The translations under genes and the position numbers were made by a program. From CAYTLW01 sp964438735 (GTDB lineage: Bacteria; Myxococcota_A; UBA9042), in NCBI GenBank assembly GCA_964438735.1, contig CAYTLW010000012.1:37628-101627 (forward strand): 64,000 nt of DNA. The letters run 5' to 3'. Positions 8,082 through 18,806 of the stretch are shown in pieces (positions within the stretch are counted from its first letter, which is position 1; every line of letters begins with the position of its first letter). The notes under the pieces are model-generated. The model was not told the origin of the DNA. It saw only the letters and a program-made list of their open reading frames with translations, and searched no databases.

Positions 8082-8896
8082 TCACGCGATGGATGCCACG
8101 AGCTCCGTGGTCACGATCCACAGGCGATCGGCCATGGCGTCGTCCAGGGCGTTGTCGGTCGGCGCCTCTTCTTTGCAGTCGGCAAAGTACCTGCCGTTGA
8201 CGTCAGCCAGCGACGGAGACGTCGCCACCATGACCTGGGTCGCCGCGCCCTGGGCAATGGTCTTGAAGTTCACCTGGTGCGAGATGCTCTCGTACATGGC
8301 TGCAGCGTTCGGGATGTTGCGCGCCAGGTTGGTCTTGATGACGCCGGGGTGGACCGCGTTGGCCGTGCGCTGCCGGCCTCGCCGGCAAATCGTCGGGCCA
8401 GCGAGCGGGCGAAGAGGAGATTGGCCAGCTTGGAGTTCCCGTAGAGGCGCCAGGGGTGGTAGTCCCGCTCGCCGGAGAGGTTGTCGAACTCGATGCCCTG
8501 TTCGTGCGCCATTCGATGGGCGCCGCTGCTGAGCATGACCACGCGGCCGCGGTCCGTCAGGCGGTCGATGATGCCCTGCAGTCGCCGGTCGATGGCGCAC
8601 ACGGAGTCGACCGCTCGGCGTACCGACGCCAGATCGGAAAGCTCGCAGGCGATCGGGGTCCCGTCACCCTCGCCCATGCCGAGCTCGGCGAACGCGTTGG
8701 CGGCTTTGGCGACCGTTCGCGCCAGCCCGATGACGTGACCGCCACGGGCGTGCAGGATCCGGGTCGTCTCCAGACCCAGACCTGAGTTGCAGCCGGTGAC
8801 CAGCCAGGTGGTCCCGCTGAGGTCGAGGCCTTCGGTGACCTCCTCGGCGGTGCTGGAGAAGCCGAAACCGGTCGGTCCGATGTTGCTGTCATTCAT
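8082..8896 (-). pseudogene. Short-chain dehydrogenase/reductase, decayed
   Basis: The N-terminal 65 residues show the NAD(P)-binding motif TGCNSGLG of classical short-chain dehydrogenases (retinol-dehydrogenase/WWOX-like branch). Further on come RGRVVMLSSGAHR and the catalytic YGNSK (YxxxK). Between RRLQGII and DRLTDRG the usual segment of about 50 residues with the NNAG-type motif is absent, an apparent in-frame deletion. A frameshift near 8360-8372 then separates RRFAGEAGSA from its continuation TANAVHPGVIKTN, which runs to the stop at 8082. Two lesions make a working enzyme unlikely, unless both are assembly errors. The start overlaps the end of the symporter gene by 8 bases, so it is the last gene of that operon. 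Confidence 0.75.
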
Positions 8897-10358
8897 GCGC
8901 GCTCTCCTGTGCTTGCTGCGGCTCGGCGGGCTGTCGTGGCCCCCTCGACATGGCTCCGATGACCGCCGCGTTCAAGGCCAGCCCCCACAACCCAGCGTGT
9001 AGCGGTACCGGCTGCCAGTCCGGGCGGATGACAAACACCACCGTCAGCGCCGAACCGGCCAGCAATCCGGCGACCAGCGCCCGACCCGGCACGCGCGGGA
9101 AGTAGAGGACCGCCACCACAACGGGCGCGAACTGCACCACGGCTCCATAGGCCGACAACAGCAGCATCACCAGCGACCCCTCGTAGACGACAGCCACCAG
9201 GTACGACAACAGCATGACCGCGACTACGGTCCACTGGATGACCCGCCGTTCCACCGTCGAGCCCATCTTCCGGCCCATGGCGTGCACCATCCCGTCGCGC
9301 ACCGCGATGGAGGCGGCGGCGTGCGCCATGGCGTCGCCCGAGGACATGGACGCGGCCAGCGCCCCGGCGCAGAACAGACCGACCAGCACGGCCGGGATCT
9401 CCATGTTCATCAACATGTGGGGCAGGATCTGGTCGGCCCGGGCGGGGGCGGAGGCGAAGAGCACGCCAGCGAATCCGATGAGAAAGAGCGGCACCAGAAA
9501 GAGCTGGAACGTCGGGTAGAGCACCACCGTGCGACGAATCGTCCGGTCGTCTTTGGCGGTGAACGCCTTCATGAAGATGTGCGGCCAGAACGAAAAGCCG
9601 ATGGCCGATACCAGCACCGCCGCCGAGTACTCGCCCCAGGTCCACGGCGCGCCTTTGTAGGTCAGTCCCGGCGGCACCAGGTGTTCGGGACGCGCAGCGG
9701 CGAGCTGCTCGAACATCTCGCCGACGCCGCCGTAGAGCTTGTGGGGCAGATACAGGCCCAGCCCCCAGGCCAGCAGCAACATGAAGATGCCCTGGAAGGT
9801 ATTGGTCCAGCCCACGCCGAGCACGCCGCTGCGCAGCACGTAGATGAGCACCACGCCGTAGACCAGGGCCGCGCCCACCCAGGCCGGCAGGGCGCCGCGG
9901 GTGACCGTCTCCAGCACGTAGCCGGCGCCCTTCATCTGCAGGGCCAGGTACGGCACAAAGGCCACCACCGAGACCACGGCCATGATGCCGGCGATGGCCG
10001 GGATGCCGCTGCGATCGGCGACCATCTCGGCCTGGGTGACGTAGCCGTGTTTGCGGCCCAGCTGCGCCGCCTTCGGGCCCATGAAATAAAAGGGCACGAA
10101 GCCGAGCACGCCGTAGCCCAGGATGTAGAACGCCGCGGCGCCACGGCTGAAGGCCCAGCCCGGCCCGCCCAGGAAGGCGAAGGCCGAGAAGATGGTCGCG
10201 CCGGTGATGAAGTACATCAGCACCAGGCCCAGGCTGCGGTCGCCGGCGACGTAGCCCTCTGACGTGGTGCTCGCCTTGCGTCCCGGCCACAGGCCCACCG
10301 CCAGGCAGGCGGCCAGGTAGCCCAGGGAGACCAGCAGGACGACGGTAGATGAGGGCAT
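8889..10358 (-). CDS. Sodium:solute symporter family transporter
   Basis: A 489-residue integral membrane protein with about 13 hydrophobic segments, typical of the SSS family, which couples sodium-ion entry to uptake of monocarboxylates, acetate, pantothenate or similar solutes. The opening (LAVGLWPGRKASTTSEGYVAGDRSLG) and the helix 2 region ITGATIFSAFAFLGGPGWAF are characteristic of the monocarboxylate/pantothenate-like branch. Length matches the family. It lies 8 bases after a DUF3311 gene, the usual small partner of this type of symporter, and overlaps the broken dehydrogenase. The substrate cannot be read from the sequence. Confidence 0.85.
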   Translation of the reverse strand: MPSSTVVLLVSLGYLAACLAVGLWPGRKASTTSEGYVAGDRSLGLVLMYFITGATIFSAFAFLGGPGWAFSRGAAAFYILGYGVLGFVPFYFMGPKAAQLGRKHGYVTQAEMVADRSGIPAIAGIMAVVSVVAFVPYLALQMKGAGYVLETVTRGALPAWVGAALVYGVVLIYVLRSGVLGVGWTNTFQGIFMLLLAWGLGLYLPHKLYGGVGEMFEQLAAARPEHLVPPGLTYKGAPWTWGEYSAAVLVSAIGFSFWPHIFMKAFTAKDDRTIRRTVVLYPTFQLFLVPLFLIGFAGVLFASAPARADQILPHMLMNMEIPAVLVGLFCAGALAASMSSGDAMAHAAASIAVRDGMVHAMGRKMGSTVERRVIQWTVVAVMLLSYLVAVVYEGSLVMLLLSAYGAVVQFAPVVVAVLYFPRVPGRALVAGLLAGSALTVVFVIRPDWQPVPLHAGLWGLALNAAVIGAMSRGPRQPAEPQQAQESAHE

Positions 10359-10366
10359 GGCTGCGC

Positions 10367-10576
10367 TCAGTCCTTCTCGCCGTAGGCCAGGTGATACCCG
10401 CCCAGGACGCCGAGCATGGCCAGCACCCAGGCGATGTTCCAGGCCAGCGCGCAGGGCACGCCGAGTACGCGCGTGTCCAGCAAGGGGCCCAGCAAGACGT
10501 GGCCCGGCCAGGTCAGCGCCGCAGCGGCGACGATGACGAAGAGCGCGAAGAGCAGGGTGGCGGTGCGACGCGGCAT
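10367..10576 (-). CDS. DUF3311 small membrane protein
   Basis: A 69-residue protein with two hydrophobic helices (TLLFALFVIVAAAALTW, then ALAWNIAWVLAMLGVLGGYH). Small two-helix proteins of the DUF3311 family are regularly encoded directly before SSS-type symporters and are thought to be an accessory subunit. The gene ends 8 bases before the symporter start. I place the start at ATG 10576, since longer in-frame extensions are basic and not protein-like. Confidence 0.7.
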   Translation of the reverse strand: MPRRTATLLFALFVIVAAAALTWPGHVLLGPLLDTRVLGVPCALAWNIAWVLAMLGVLGGYHLAYGEKD

Positions 10577-10641
10577 GACCGGCTCAGACTTGCCACGTCG
10601 GCGGGGCGAAGGCAATGACCGCGTACGGCCACCTCGTGCCT

Positions 10642-13600
10642 CTAATTGCAGGTGCCGGACTTGCAGGTTCCGCCGGCACCGCAGGGCAGGCCGTCGCTGA
10701 TGGGCAGGTGCTGGCAGCCTTTGGATTCGTCGCAGAGGTCGTAGCTGCACGGGTTGCCATCGTCGCATCCAGGCGGATTCGGCTGGGCGCATTTGCCCTT
10801 GGGATCGCAGGCGGCGTGCCCCCAGCGGTCGGTCCTTATCACCCAGGCACTCAGTCCACCGACCTTGTCGCGTGTGCCGATCAGGGCGAGCGTGCCGTCG
10901 GACAGCGACACATGGTCTCCATGGTTGTTGACCTGCTTGTCTCCAAGCGCTCGCTCCCAGAGCAGCTTGCCCTTGGCGTCAACCGAAACCAGCAGGGCGG
11001 CTTTGGTCACTCCGCCGCCACCCACGCGAAATCCGGACAGGACCAGCTCCCCGCCAGGCAACGCGCTGATGCTGCGGTTGTGGGTCGCCGTTTGGCCTGG
11101 CAGCACCGCCAGCGCCAATTCACTGCCTGCGGAAGACAGCCGCCACATGGCCATCTGGGTGTCCTTGCCGCTGTGGGCGTAGCTCGCGCTGGTCGCACAA
11201 CTGCCGTCAGGCAGAATCGTCAGGCCGTAGAGCACCACGCTGCCATTGCCGGCAGCCAGCGTCTTCGGCTTGGCCCAGGCCGGGTTCATCTTGGCGTCGT
11301 ATCCTTGCAGCCAGCCCCTGCTGCCCTTGAAGCTGGGGTTCACGTAAGTGCCGCCGGCGTAGATGCCCCCATCTGCCCGCGCTGCGGCTACGAACAGGCC
11401 GAGACCGACGACCGTCTTGCTGGACTGTACGGCGCCATTTGCGCTCAGTACGCGGATGCGACCATAGAGCGTGATGTCCTTGGCGCCGACCTTGACGTAG
11501 TCGTAGCCAACTGCGACCTGGGTGCCGTCGGCTCGCTCGATCAGGTCGCGCAGGACGCCGTGATGGGAGCCACTCAGGGTCTTGTACTCCACAAGCTGCG
11601 GCTGGTTGCCGCTGGCGGACGTGCGGAAGAGCACCGGCAGATCCATGGACTTGGAGATCTGGCCTGTTACGACGACCTGGCCATTCTTCAGGGCAGAAAT
11701 ATCGGAGGCGAAAACGGCCTTCGACCCGGGCGCCCCCTGTTTCCAGAGCATCTTGCCCTGCTCGTCCAGGCGAGCGACATAGGCCGTCGCCAGGTTGCCG
11801 ACGTAGTGCATGCCCGTGGCCACCAGACCGCCATCTGGATGATTGGCGATGGCCTTGCCGAAGGACTTGTACACACCGATGGTATAGACCTTGTCGAAGA
11901 GTGGATTTACCCCGCCCTGGCAGGTGCCCGCCTGGCAGGTCTCACCGGATGTACACGGCTTGCCGTCGTCGCAGTCAACCTTGGAGAGGGCGCTGTTGAT
12001 GCAACCCTGACCGACCACGCAGCCCACCCCGGTGCAGTCCTTGCCGTCGTCGCAGTCGGCGACTTTCTTGCCGAAGCAGCCGCCCTTATCCTTGCAGATG
12101 GGGTGCCCCCAACCGTCCACCAACTCGAGTCGAATCTTGCCGGTGTATGCGCCCGCCTTGGTCTGCCGCGAGGCCAGCGCGATCGCACCGTCGAGCAAGG
12201 GATAGCCGTCAGAGATTTCAAACTCGCTGCCTGCGGACTTCAACCAGCGCACGTCGCCGTCTGCGCTGAATCGGGCCGACATTGCATATCCCTTGCCAGG
12301 ACTCACGAATCGCCGCCCGGCGAAGACGAATTCGCCGTCCGACAGGCGTTCGATGCCGCCGTACGACGCGGGCATACCCAGATCGATGGGCACATCTGTG
12401 ACGGTCTTGCCTGCTTTGTCCACACGCAGCACGCGCAAAGGCCATTGTTGGGTGCTGCTCTGGTAGGCCTGGCCGGCGATCAGATGGCCGCCGTCGGCCA
12501 GTCGCTGAACCGTCCAGGGTGCTCTGGAGTCGGGCGTCGCGATGACGGTCTTCGAGACGATCACCCCGGCGTCACTCACGACGAGCAGTGCGACGTCGAA
12601 ACCGGGAGGGGCATCCACGATGACCGACGCGGCGACAGTCCAGCTGCCGTCCTTGTTCACCGTCACCGCTCTCGGGGTGCAGTTCTTGTACAGATTGTGG
12701 ACCAGGTCAAAGACCTTCTTACCCGAGGCATGGTACCGGCTCACGCGACACGAGAAGGCCCCCTTGTAGACGTATCGAGAAGCGAATGCGACCGAGTCGT
12801 CGGGCATTCTGACCATCAACGGCGCGTCGAAGCTGTGGTGGCTGCCGGGCAGGGTGTGCGACCACAAGACCTTGCCCTGGGCGCCAACGCGGGTGAGCCA
12901 GATCTTCTTGGACGTCTGGCCGCTGACCACGGAGGACGCCTCACCCAGCAGAATCGCCCCGCCATCCTTCATCGGCAGCAGCGCTTTTCCCTTGTCGTCC
13001 ACGTCGGCCATGCCCGGCTTATATGTCTTGTGCCACAACAACTTGCCCGCACGACTCAGTCGCCACAGGGCAATCGCCGCCCCAGGCCCGGTCTGTCCGA
13101 TGCTCCAGCCCAGGACGAAGATGTCACCGTTGTGTGCCGGCCGGACCACAGCGACATGGTTCGTCGTCGCGGGCTCGCCCACCAGCACCTCGAACAACGC
13201 CGGCTTGCCGCCGCCGCACTTGCCGCCTTCGCAGGACTCTTTCACCGTGCATTCCTGCCCATCATCGCAGGGCCCCTTGTCCACAGGAGCGGCCGCGCAG
13301 CCCCCTGGCATGGCGCACGAGTCCTTGGTGCACGGATTGCCGTCGTCGCACTTCTTGACCGCGCCGGCCACGCACTTGCCGGCGTCGCAATGGTCCTTGT
13401 CGGTGCACAAGTCGCCATCGTCACACGTGGTCTTGCCGTCGCTGCTCTTGTCATGCGCGCAGCCGACGTTCTTTTTGCAGCTGTCGACGGTGCAGGCGTT
13501 GCCGTCATCGCACACCTTGGCCGCCCCGGGAGTGCAGGTGCCGGACTTGCAGACGTCGTCCACGGTGCAGGCGTCGTTGTCGGTGCACGTGGCCGCGTTG

Positions 13601-14568
13601 GGCAGGTGCTGGCAGCCCTTGGCAGGGCTGCAGTTGTCGTCAGTGCAGGCGTCGCCATCGTCGCAGGAAGCGGGCGGTCCGGGCTGGCACTTGCCTTCGC
13701 CGCACTTGTCGCCGCTGGTGCAGGCGTTGTCGTCATCGCAGGCGCCTGCAGCCGGCGGGAAGAGGCAGCCCTTGTCGGGTTTGCAGTCATCCTTGGTGCA
13801 GGGGTTGCCGTCCTTGCAGGCTTTGGGCAGGGCGTCGACGCACTTGCCGGCGGTGCACTTCTCGCCCTGCGTGCACAGGTCGCCGTCTTCGCAGGCCTTG
13901 CCAGCGGCCTCGTCGATCATCGCGCACTTGCCCGTCTTGGGCTGGCAGATGTTGTGTACGCAGTCCGTGTCGCCATCGGCAGGACATGGCGGCGGTTCGG
14001 TGGCCGGCTCCACCTGGCACTTGAAGCCGGATGACGTCAAAACGCAGTGCAGGGTGCCGTTACAGGCGTCGCCGTCGTCCATGGGCGCGCAATCTGCATC
14101 TACAGCGCACAGACACGTGACCTTGTTGCCGGCGCATTTGCCCTCGTCGCAGCCGTCCTCGACCGTGCAGTGATCGCCATCGCTGCAGGTGACCTGCACA
14201 GGCAGGTATACGCAGCCGTCCTTGTCGGAGTTGCAGGAATCGCTGGTACACACCTCGTCGTCATCGCAGGCGACGGGTTTTCCCTGACCACAGGTGCCGC
14301 CGTTGCAGGTCTGCTTTTCGGTACAAGGATCCCCATCGTCGCAGTCCGCGCCATCTTTGCACGCGGGTCCGGCGTCGACGGCGACGTCCACGCCTGCATC
14401 CTGAGCGACGTCGGCTTCGCTTGCGTCGTCCTTGGTCGACCCCTGGTCCGCCGCCACGTCGGCTGCGATGTCGGCGAAATTCGCGTCGTCGGGGATGTCT
14501 TCGGTGCAGGCGACCAGGCACCACAGCGCCAGCGACAGAGCAACAGAGCATGCGCGCATATTGCACAT
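10642..14568 (-). CDS. Giant cysteine-rich lipoprotein with delta-60/propeller-like repeats
   Basis: A 1308-residue predicted lipoprotein. ATG 14568 follows AGGAGG by 8 bases; the signal peptide ends in the lipobox LVAC. An Asp-rich linker leads to roughly 400 residues of cysteine-rich units of about 22-25 residues (pattern CDDGNACTVDSCKKNVGCAH). Then come long stretches of the type GDIFVLGWSIGQ...IALWRLSRAGKLLWHKTY, in which an outcome statement, a value and a Trp/Leu pair recur every 55-60 residues. These resemble delta-60/beta-propeller repeats found in myxobacterial surface proteins. A second, shorter Cys-rich insert (CDDGKDCTGVGC) separates two propeller-like blocks, and a final one closes the protein. 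It is probably a surface-exposed binding protein. It has the same architecture as the genes at 33216 and 63249. Confidence 0.75.
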   Translation of the reverse strand: MCNMRACSVALSLALWCLVACTEDIPDDANFADIAADVAADQGSTKDDASEADVAQDAGVDVAVDAGPACKDGADCDDGDPCTEKQTCNGGTCGQGKPVACDDDEVCTSDSCNSDKDGCVYLPVQVTCSDGDHCTVEDGCDEGKCAGNKVTCLCAVDADCAPMDDGDACNGTLHCVLTSSGFKCQVEPATEPPPCPADGDTDCVHNICQPKTGKCAMIDEAAGKACEDGDLCTQGEKCTAGKCVDALPKACKDGNPCTKDDCKPDKGCLFPPAAGACDDDNACTSGDKCGEGKCQPGPPASCDDGDACTDDNCSPAKGCQHLPNAATCTDNDACTVDDVCKSGTCTPGAAKVCDDGNACTVDSCKKNVGCAHDKSSDGKTTCDDGDLCTDKDHCDAGKCVAGAVKKCDDGNPCTKDSCAMPGGCAAAPVDKGPCDDGQECTVKESCEGGKCGGGKPALFEVLVGEPATTNHVAVVRPAHNGDIFVLGWSIGQTGPGAAIALWRLSRAGKLLWHKTYKPGMADVDDKGKALLPMKDGGAILLGEASSVVSGQTSKKIWLTRVGAQGKVLWSHTLPGSHHSFDAPLMVRMPDDSVAFASRYVYKGAFSCRVSRYHASGKKVFDLVHNLYKNCTPRAVTVNKDGSWTVAASVIVDAPPGFDVALLVVSDAGVIVSKTVIATPDSRAPWTVQRLADGGHLIAGQAYQSSTQQWPLRVLRVDKAGKTVTDVPIDLGMPASYGGIERLSDGEFVFAGRRFVSPGKGYAMSARFSADGDVRWLKSAGSEFEISDGYPLLDGAIALASRQTKAGAYTGKIRLELVDGWGHPICKDKGGCFGKKVADCDDGKDCTGVGCVVGQGCINSALSKVDCDDGKPCTSGETCQAGTCQGGVNPLFDKVYTIGVYKSFGKAIANHPDGGLVATGMHYVGNLATAYVARLDEQGKMLWKQGAPGSKAVFASDISALKNGQVVVTGQISKSMDLPVLFRTSASGNQPQLVEYKTLSGSHHGVLRDLIERADGTQVAVGYDYVKVGAKDITLYGRIRVLSANGAVQSSKTVVGLGLFVAAARADGGIYAGGTYVNPSFKGSRGWLQGYDAKMNPAWAKPKTLAAGNGSVVLYGLTILPDGSCATSASYAHSGKDTQMAMWRLSSAGSELALAVLPGQTATHNRSISALPGGELVLSGFRVGGGGVTKAALLVSVDAKGKLLWERALGDKQVNNHGDHVSLSDGTLALIGTRDKVGGLSAWVIRTDRWGHAACDPKGKCAQPNPPGCDDGNPCSYDLCDESKGCQHLPISDGLPCGAGGTCKSGTCN

Positions 14569-14700
14569 CGACAACGCCTCCTGGGCGGGACATGGGGCCC
14601 GCAGCTTCCAGACACGAAGGTGCATAATAACGGATCGGAGCCGTCGCATGGAAGGGCGCGTATGGCGAGCATTCGGCAGCGTGTTGCCGGTGGCCGGGGG

Positions 14701-15711
14701 TCAGTCCCGAGCGGTCCACCAGGCCGACAAGCCAGGCCACAAACCCCGCGACGCCGGGCGTGACACCACGCCGCCTACATGGCTGCCGGGCAGCTTCCAC
14801 AGGTCGGTATCGGTAGCGGCGACCTCGTCCACCAGACAGGCACAATCCTGCCAGGGGGCGATGGCGTCGTGCTCGAAGACGACGGCCAGGGTCGGGCAAC
14901 GGATGGCCGACAGGCGCACCGGGCGGCCGTGGATGCGCAGCTGCCCTTTGACCAGGGCGTCGTGGCGATAGAGCTCGCCGATATAGCGCCGGAAGAAAGC
15001 GCCGGGCAGGGAGACGTTGTCGTTGGCCCAGGTCTCCATGGCGACAAAGCCGTCCAGGAAGCGGTCGTTCCAGGCCCGGTCGACCACGTTCATGGCCTTG
15101 GCCAGCGGCAGGGTGGGCCGGAGCATGCTGAAGGCCCCCTGGAGCAGCTGCCAGGGCACGTTGCCGGTGGCGTCCACCAGGGCGTCGACGTCGAACTGCG
15201 GATTGCCGGTCCAGCGTCCCAGTGGGTCCTTGCCGGAGAAGCGCACCGGCGCGGCCAGGTTGCACAACGAGGCGACCTGTTCCGGCGCCAGCGCTGCGTG
15301 CATGGCGGTGAAGATGCCGCCCATGCAGTAGCCCAGCAGGTGCACCCTGCCGTGGCTGGCGTGTCGGGCCACCACGCGCACAGCCCGGGCCAGCAAGGTG
15401 CCGCAGATGTGATCCAGATCGACGAATCGATCCTCGTCGCCGGGTGTGCCCCAGTCGATGACCCAGACGTCGTGGCCGGCGCCGACCAGGTACTCGGCGA
15501 AGGACTTGCCAGGCATCAGGTCGAGCACGTAGTGGCGGTTGATGAGTGAAGGCACCATCAGGATCGGCGTGCGCCACTTCGGTCCGCCGGGCAGGGGCTG
15601 GTAGCGCAGCAGGCGGAGCTTGTTCTCGGTGTGCACCACCACGGCCGGTGTGGCGCCAACGGGCGGCTTCGGCCGGGCCCAGAGGGTGGCCAGGTTCCAC
15701 AGGCCCTTCAT
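14701..15711 (-). CDS. phaC: Polyhydroxyalkanoate synthase, class III-like PhaC
   Basis: A 336-residue alpha/beta-hydrolase-fold synthase that polymerises hydroxyacyl-CoA into PHA granules. The lipase-like box is GYCMGG with the catalytic Cys at residue 129; the other triad members appear as Asp282 (FEHDAIAP) and His311 (GSHVGG). VPSLINRHYVLDL and VIDWGTPGDEDR are typical PhaC motifs. The length fits class III synthases, which normally need a PhaE partner of about 360 residues. No such partner is present, and the small phasin-like protein two genes upstream (17504-17917) may replace it. It is the last gene of a minus-strand operon, after an acyl-CoA synthetase. A second phaC lies at 25268. 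Confidence 0.88.
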   Translation of the reverse strand: MKGLWNLATLWARPKPPVGATPAVVVHTENKLRLLRYQPLPGGPKWRTPILMVPSLINRHYVLDLMPGKSFAEYLVGAGHDVWVIDWGTPGDEDRFVDLDHICGTLLARAVRVVARHASHGRVHLLGYCMGGIFTAMHAALAPEQVASLCNLAAPVRFSGKDPLGRWTGNPQFDVDALVDATGNVPWQLLQGAFSMLRPTLPLAKAMNVVDRAWNDRFLDGFVAMETWANDNVSLPGAFFRRYIGELYRHDALVKGQLRIHGRPVRLSAIRCPTLAVVFEHDAIAPWQDCACLVDEVAATDTDLWKLPGSHVGGVVSRPASRGLWPGLSAWWTARD

Positions 15712-15741
15712 GCCGGGCCTCCGTCGATGGCGGGCTCACGA

Positions 15742-17502
<1,761 letters not shown>

Positions 17503-17503
17503 C

Positions 17504-17917
17504 TCAACGCTCCGTGGTCTTCTTCTTCCTGGTCGTTTTCCTGGCCGGCTTGCTGGTCGCCGCGTCCAACGCAGCGCGCAGGGCCACGATCTCGGATCCC
17601 TGGGCGACCAGTTGCTGGTTCTGGGCGGCCAGCAGCTCATGCTGTGCGGCCAGCTGTTCCTGCAGGTCCAGCAGCCGACTGCCCAGCTGGTTGACGGCGT
17701 GCAACGTGCGCTCCTGGTCGCGCTTGACCGCCACCCCCGCCTGGCCCCACAGAGTCGCCGCCTGGCGGTCTGCGCTGGCCTTGGCGCGCATGGCTGCCGA
17801 CATCATGGCGCCAGCCGGTCCCAGCACGGCCGGGCTCTGAACCACCTGCTCCATCAGCGTGGCGGTGGCCTGCTCCCAGGCGTCGAATCCGCGCTTCCAC
17901 ATCTTCCAGGCTTCCAT
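17504..17917 (-). CDS. Phasin-like PHA granule protein
   Basis: A 137-residue protein preceded by AGGAG. The N-terminal two thirds are amphipathic helix (MEAWKMWKRGFDAWEQATAT..., PAGAMMSAAMRAKASADRQA). A coiled-coil-like stretch (LLDLQEQLAAQHELLAAQNQ) follows, and the protein ends in a Lys/Arg/Thr tail (KPARKTTRKKKTTER) like those of PhaF/PhaM-type granule proteins that touch nucleic acid. No signal peptide. The operon position next to acyl-CoA synthetase and PhaC supports a phasin, or a reduced PhaE-like activator of the synthase. The family call is from composition and context, not from a diagnostic motif. Confidence 0.65.
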   Translation of the reverse strand: MEAWKMWKRGFDAWEQATATLMEQVVQSPAVLGPAGAMMSAAMRAKASADRQAATLWGQAGVAVKRDQERTLHAVNQLGSRLLDLQEQLAAQHELLAAQNQQLVAQGSEIVALRAALDAATSKPARKTTRKKKTTER

Positions 17918-17941
17918 GTTTCGCTCCTGTTGCGCGCCGGG

Positions 17942-18799
17942 CTACAGCCCGAGCCGTCGCACTTCGCTGGCGACCGTGAAGTCGGCCGCCTTTTCGTTCT
18001 TCTGGCTGGTCGCCCGGGCCACCTCGCCCAGGCACTCGAAGAGGAAGGAGACCCGCCGCTGGCTGACTTTGGGGCCGATGGCCGGGGTGATCTCCATGTC
18101 GATGCGCACCCGGTGCGCCTGGGTCAATGTCAGGTCGGGCAGCTCGAGGCGCCCTGCCGCGTCGACGGTGACCGTGTAGCGATCTTCGCCCACCCACGGC
18201 AGGCCGAAGAGGGTGCCGCCGGAGACGGTGGAGGTGGCGGTCCACTTGCTGCCCGGTTCGATGGGGAAGCGGAAGAGGGCAATCGGGTCTTTGTAGACCA
18301 GCAGGGTCTTGCCCTCGTCGGGATTCTCGACCTTGGACGCCGTGCCGAGCAGCCACAACGCCTTGGCGTCGTGTCGATAGACCCCCTCCACCTCGCCGGC
18401 GGCGTCCAGGGGCACGACGAACGCTCCCGCCTCGAAGGCGTCCTGGTACCAGCGCCCGGTCAGGCCGCTGGCGACGAAGGTCGCCGCCCGATCCGAGCTG
18501 TCGTTGGCCGACCAGTCCCAGAGGCGTTTGCCGTCGCTGCCGATCTTGCCGACCAGGTCCACGGCGCTCTCCACCTCGTCGGCGCTGACCCGGTAGCGGG
18601 CCGGCACACCCAGGGCGGCCTTCATCTCGTGCGGCTCGATGCGTCCGTCGAGGTTCGGTGTGCAGGTGAGCGGCTGGCCGGGCGCTGCCGTCCATGGCAA
18701 CAGCGGCGCTGGATGGGTGAGGTTGTCCTCGCAGCTGGCCAGGCCGGCAAGGAGCAGGCCGCAAGCGATGGCGAGTCTTGTCTGCACGTTGTGGCTCAT
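17942..18799 (-). CDS. Lipoprotein of the PHA operon, copy A
   Basis: A 285-residue lipoprotein: signal peptide MSHNVQTRLAIACGLLLAGL then ASC. It shares a clear common architecture with the product of 21316-22401. Both have a C-P-N/D-DGRIE(P/R)HE segment, a G(S/K)RLWDWS/SRVWDFGG segment, a KALWLLG/KALLLRG segment, a Y(K)DP(I/P) segment with FPIEPGSKW/FPLKADKTW, and a final ECLGEVARATS/ECFGTVASLRS ending in EVRRLGL/ELRRLTP. The two are paralogs in one operon, on either side of a hydrolase and an outer-membrane protein. The function is unknown; a role in envelope transport or sensing of a lipid-like substrate is possible but unproven. It starts 7 bases after the outer-membrane protein gene. Confidence 0.7.
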   Translation of the reverse strand: MSHNVQTRLAIACGLLLAGLASCEDNLTHPAPLLPWTAAPGQPLTCTPNLDGRIEPHEMKAALGVPARYRVSADEVESAVDLVGKIGSDGKRLWDWSANDSSDRAATFVASGLTGRWYQDAFEAGAFVVPLDAAGEVEGVYRHDAKALWLLGTASKVENPDEGKTLLVYKDPIALFRFPIEPGSKWTATSTVSGGTLFGLPWVGEDRYTVTVDAAGRLELPDLTLTQAHRVRIDMEITPAIGPKVSQRRVSFLFECLGEVARATSQKNEKAADFTVASEVRRLGL

Positions 18800-18806
18800 C
18801 GTTGCC

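Noticed and set aside
8340..8400. In-frame TGA/selenocysteine in the dehydrogenase
   Set aside because: The interruption is a change of reading frame, not a TGA at a conserved Cys.
10615..14034. Very long plus-strand frame opposite the giant cysteine-rich lipoprotein
   Set aside because: High-GC third positions and CDDG-type repeats create open antisense frames; no start signal, signal peptide or recognised domain, and the minus-strand protein is clearly real. The same applies to 33783-36110, 42920-45649, 46982-48760 and 54521-57145.
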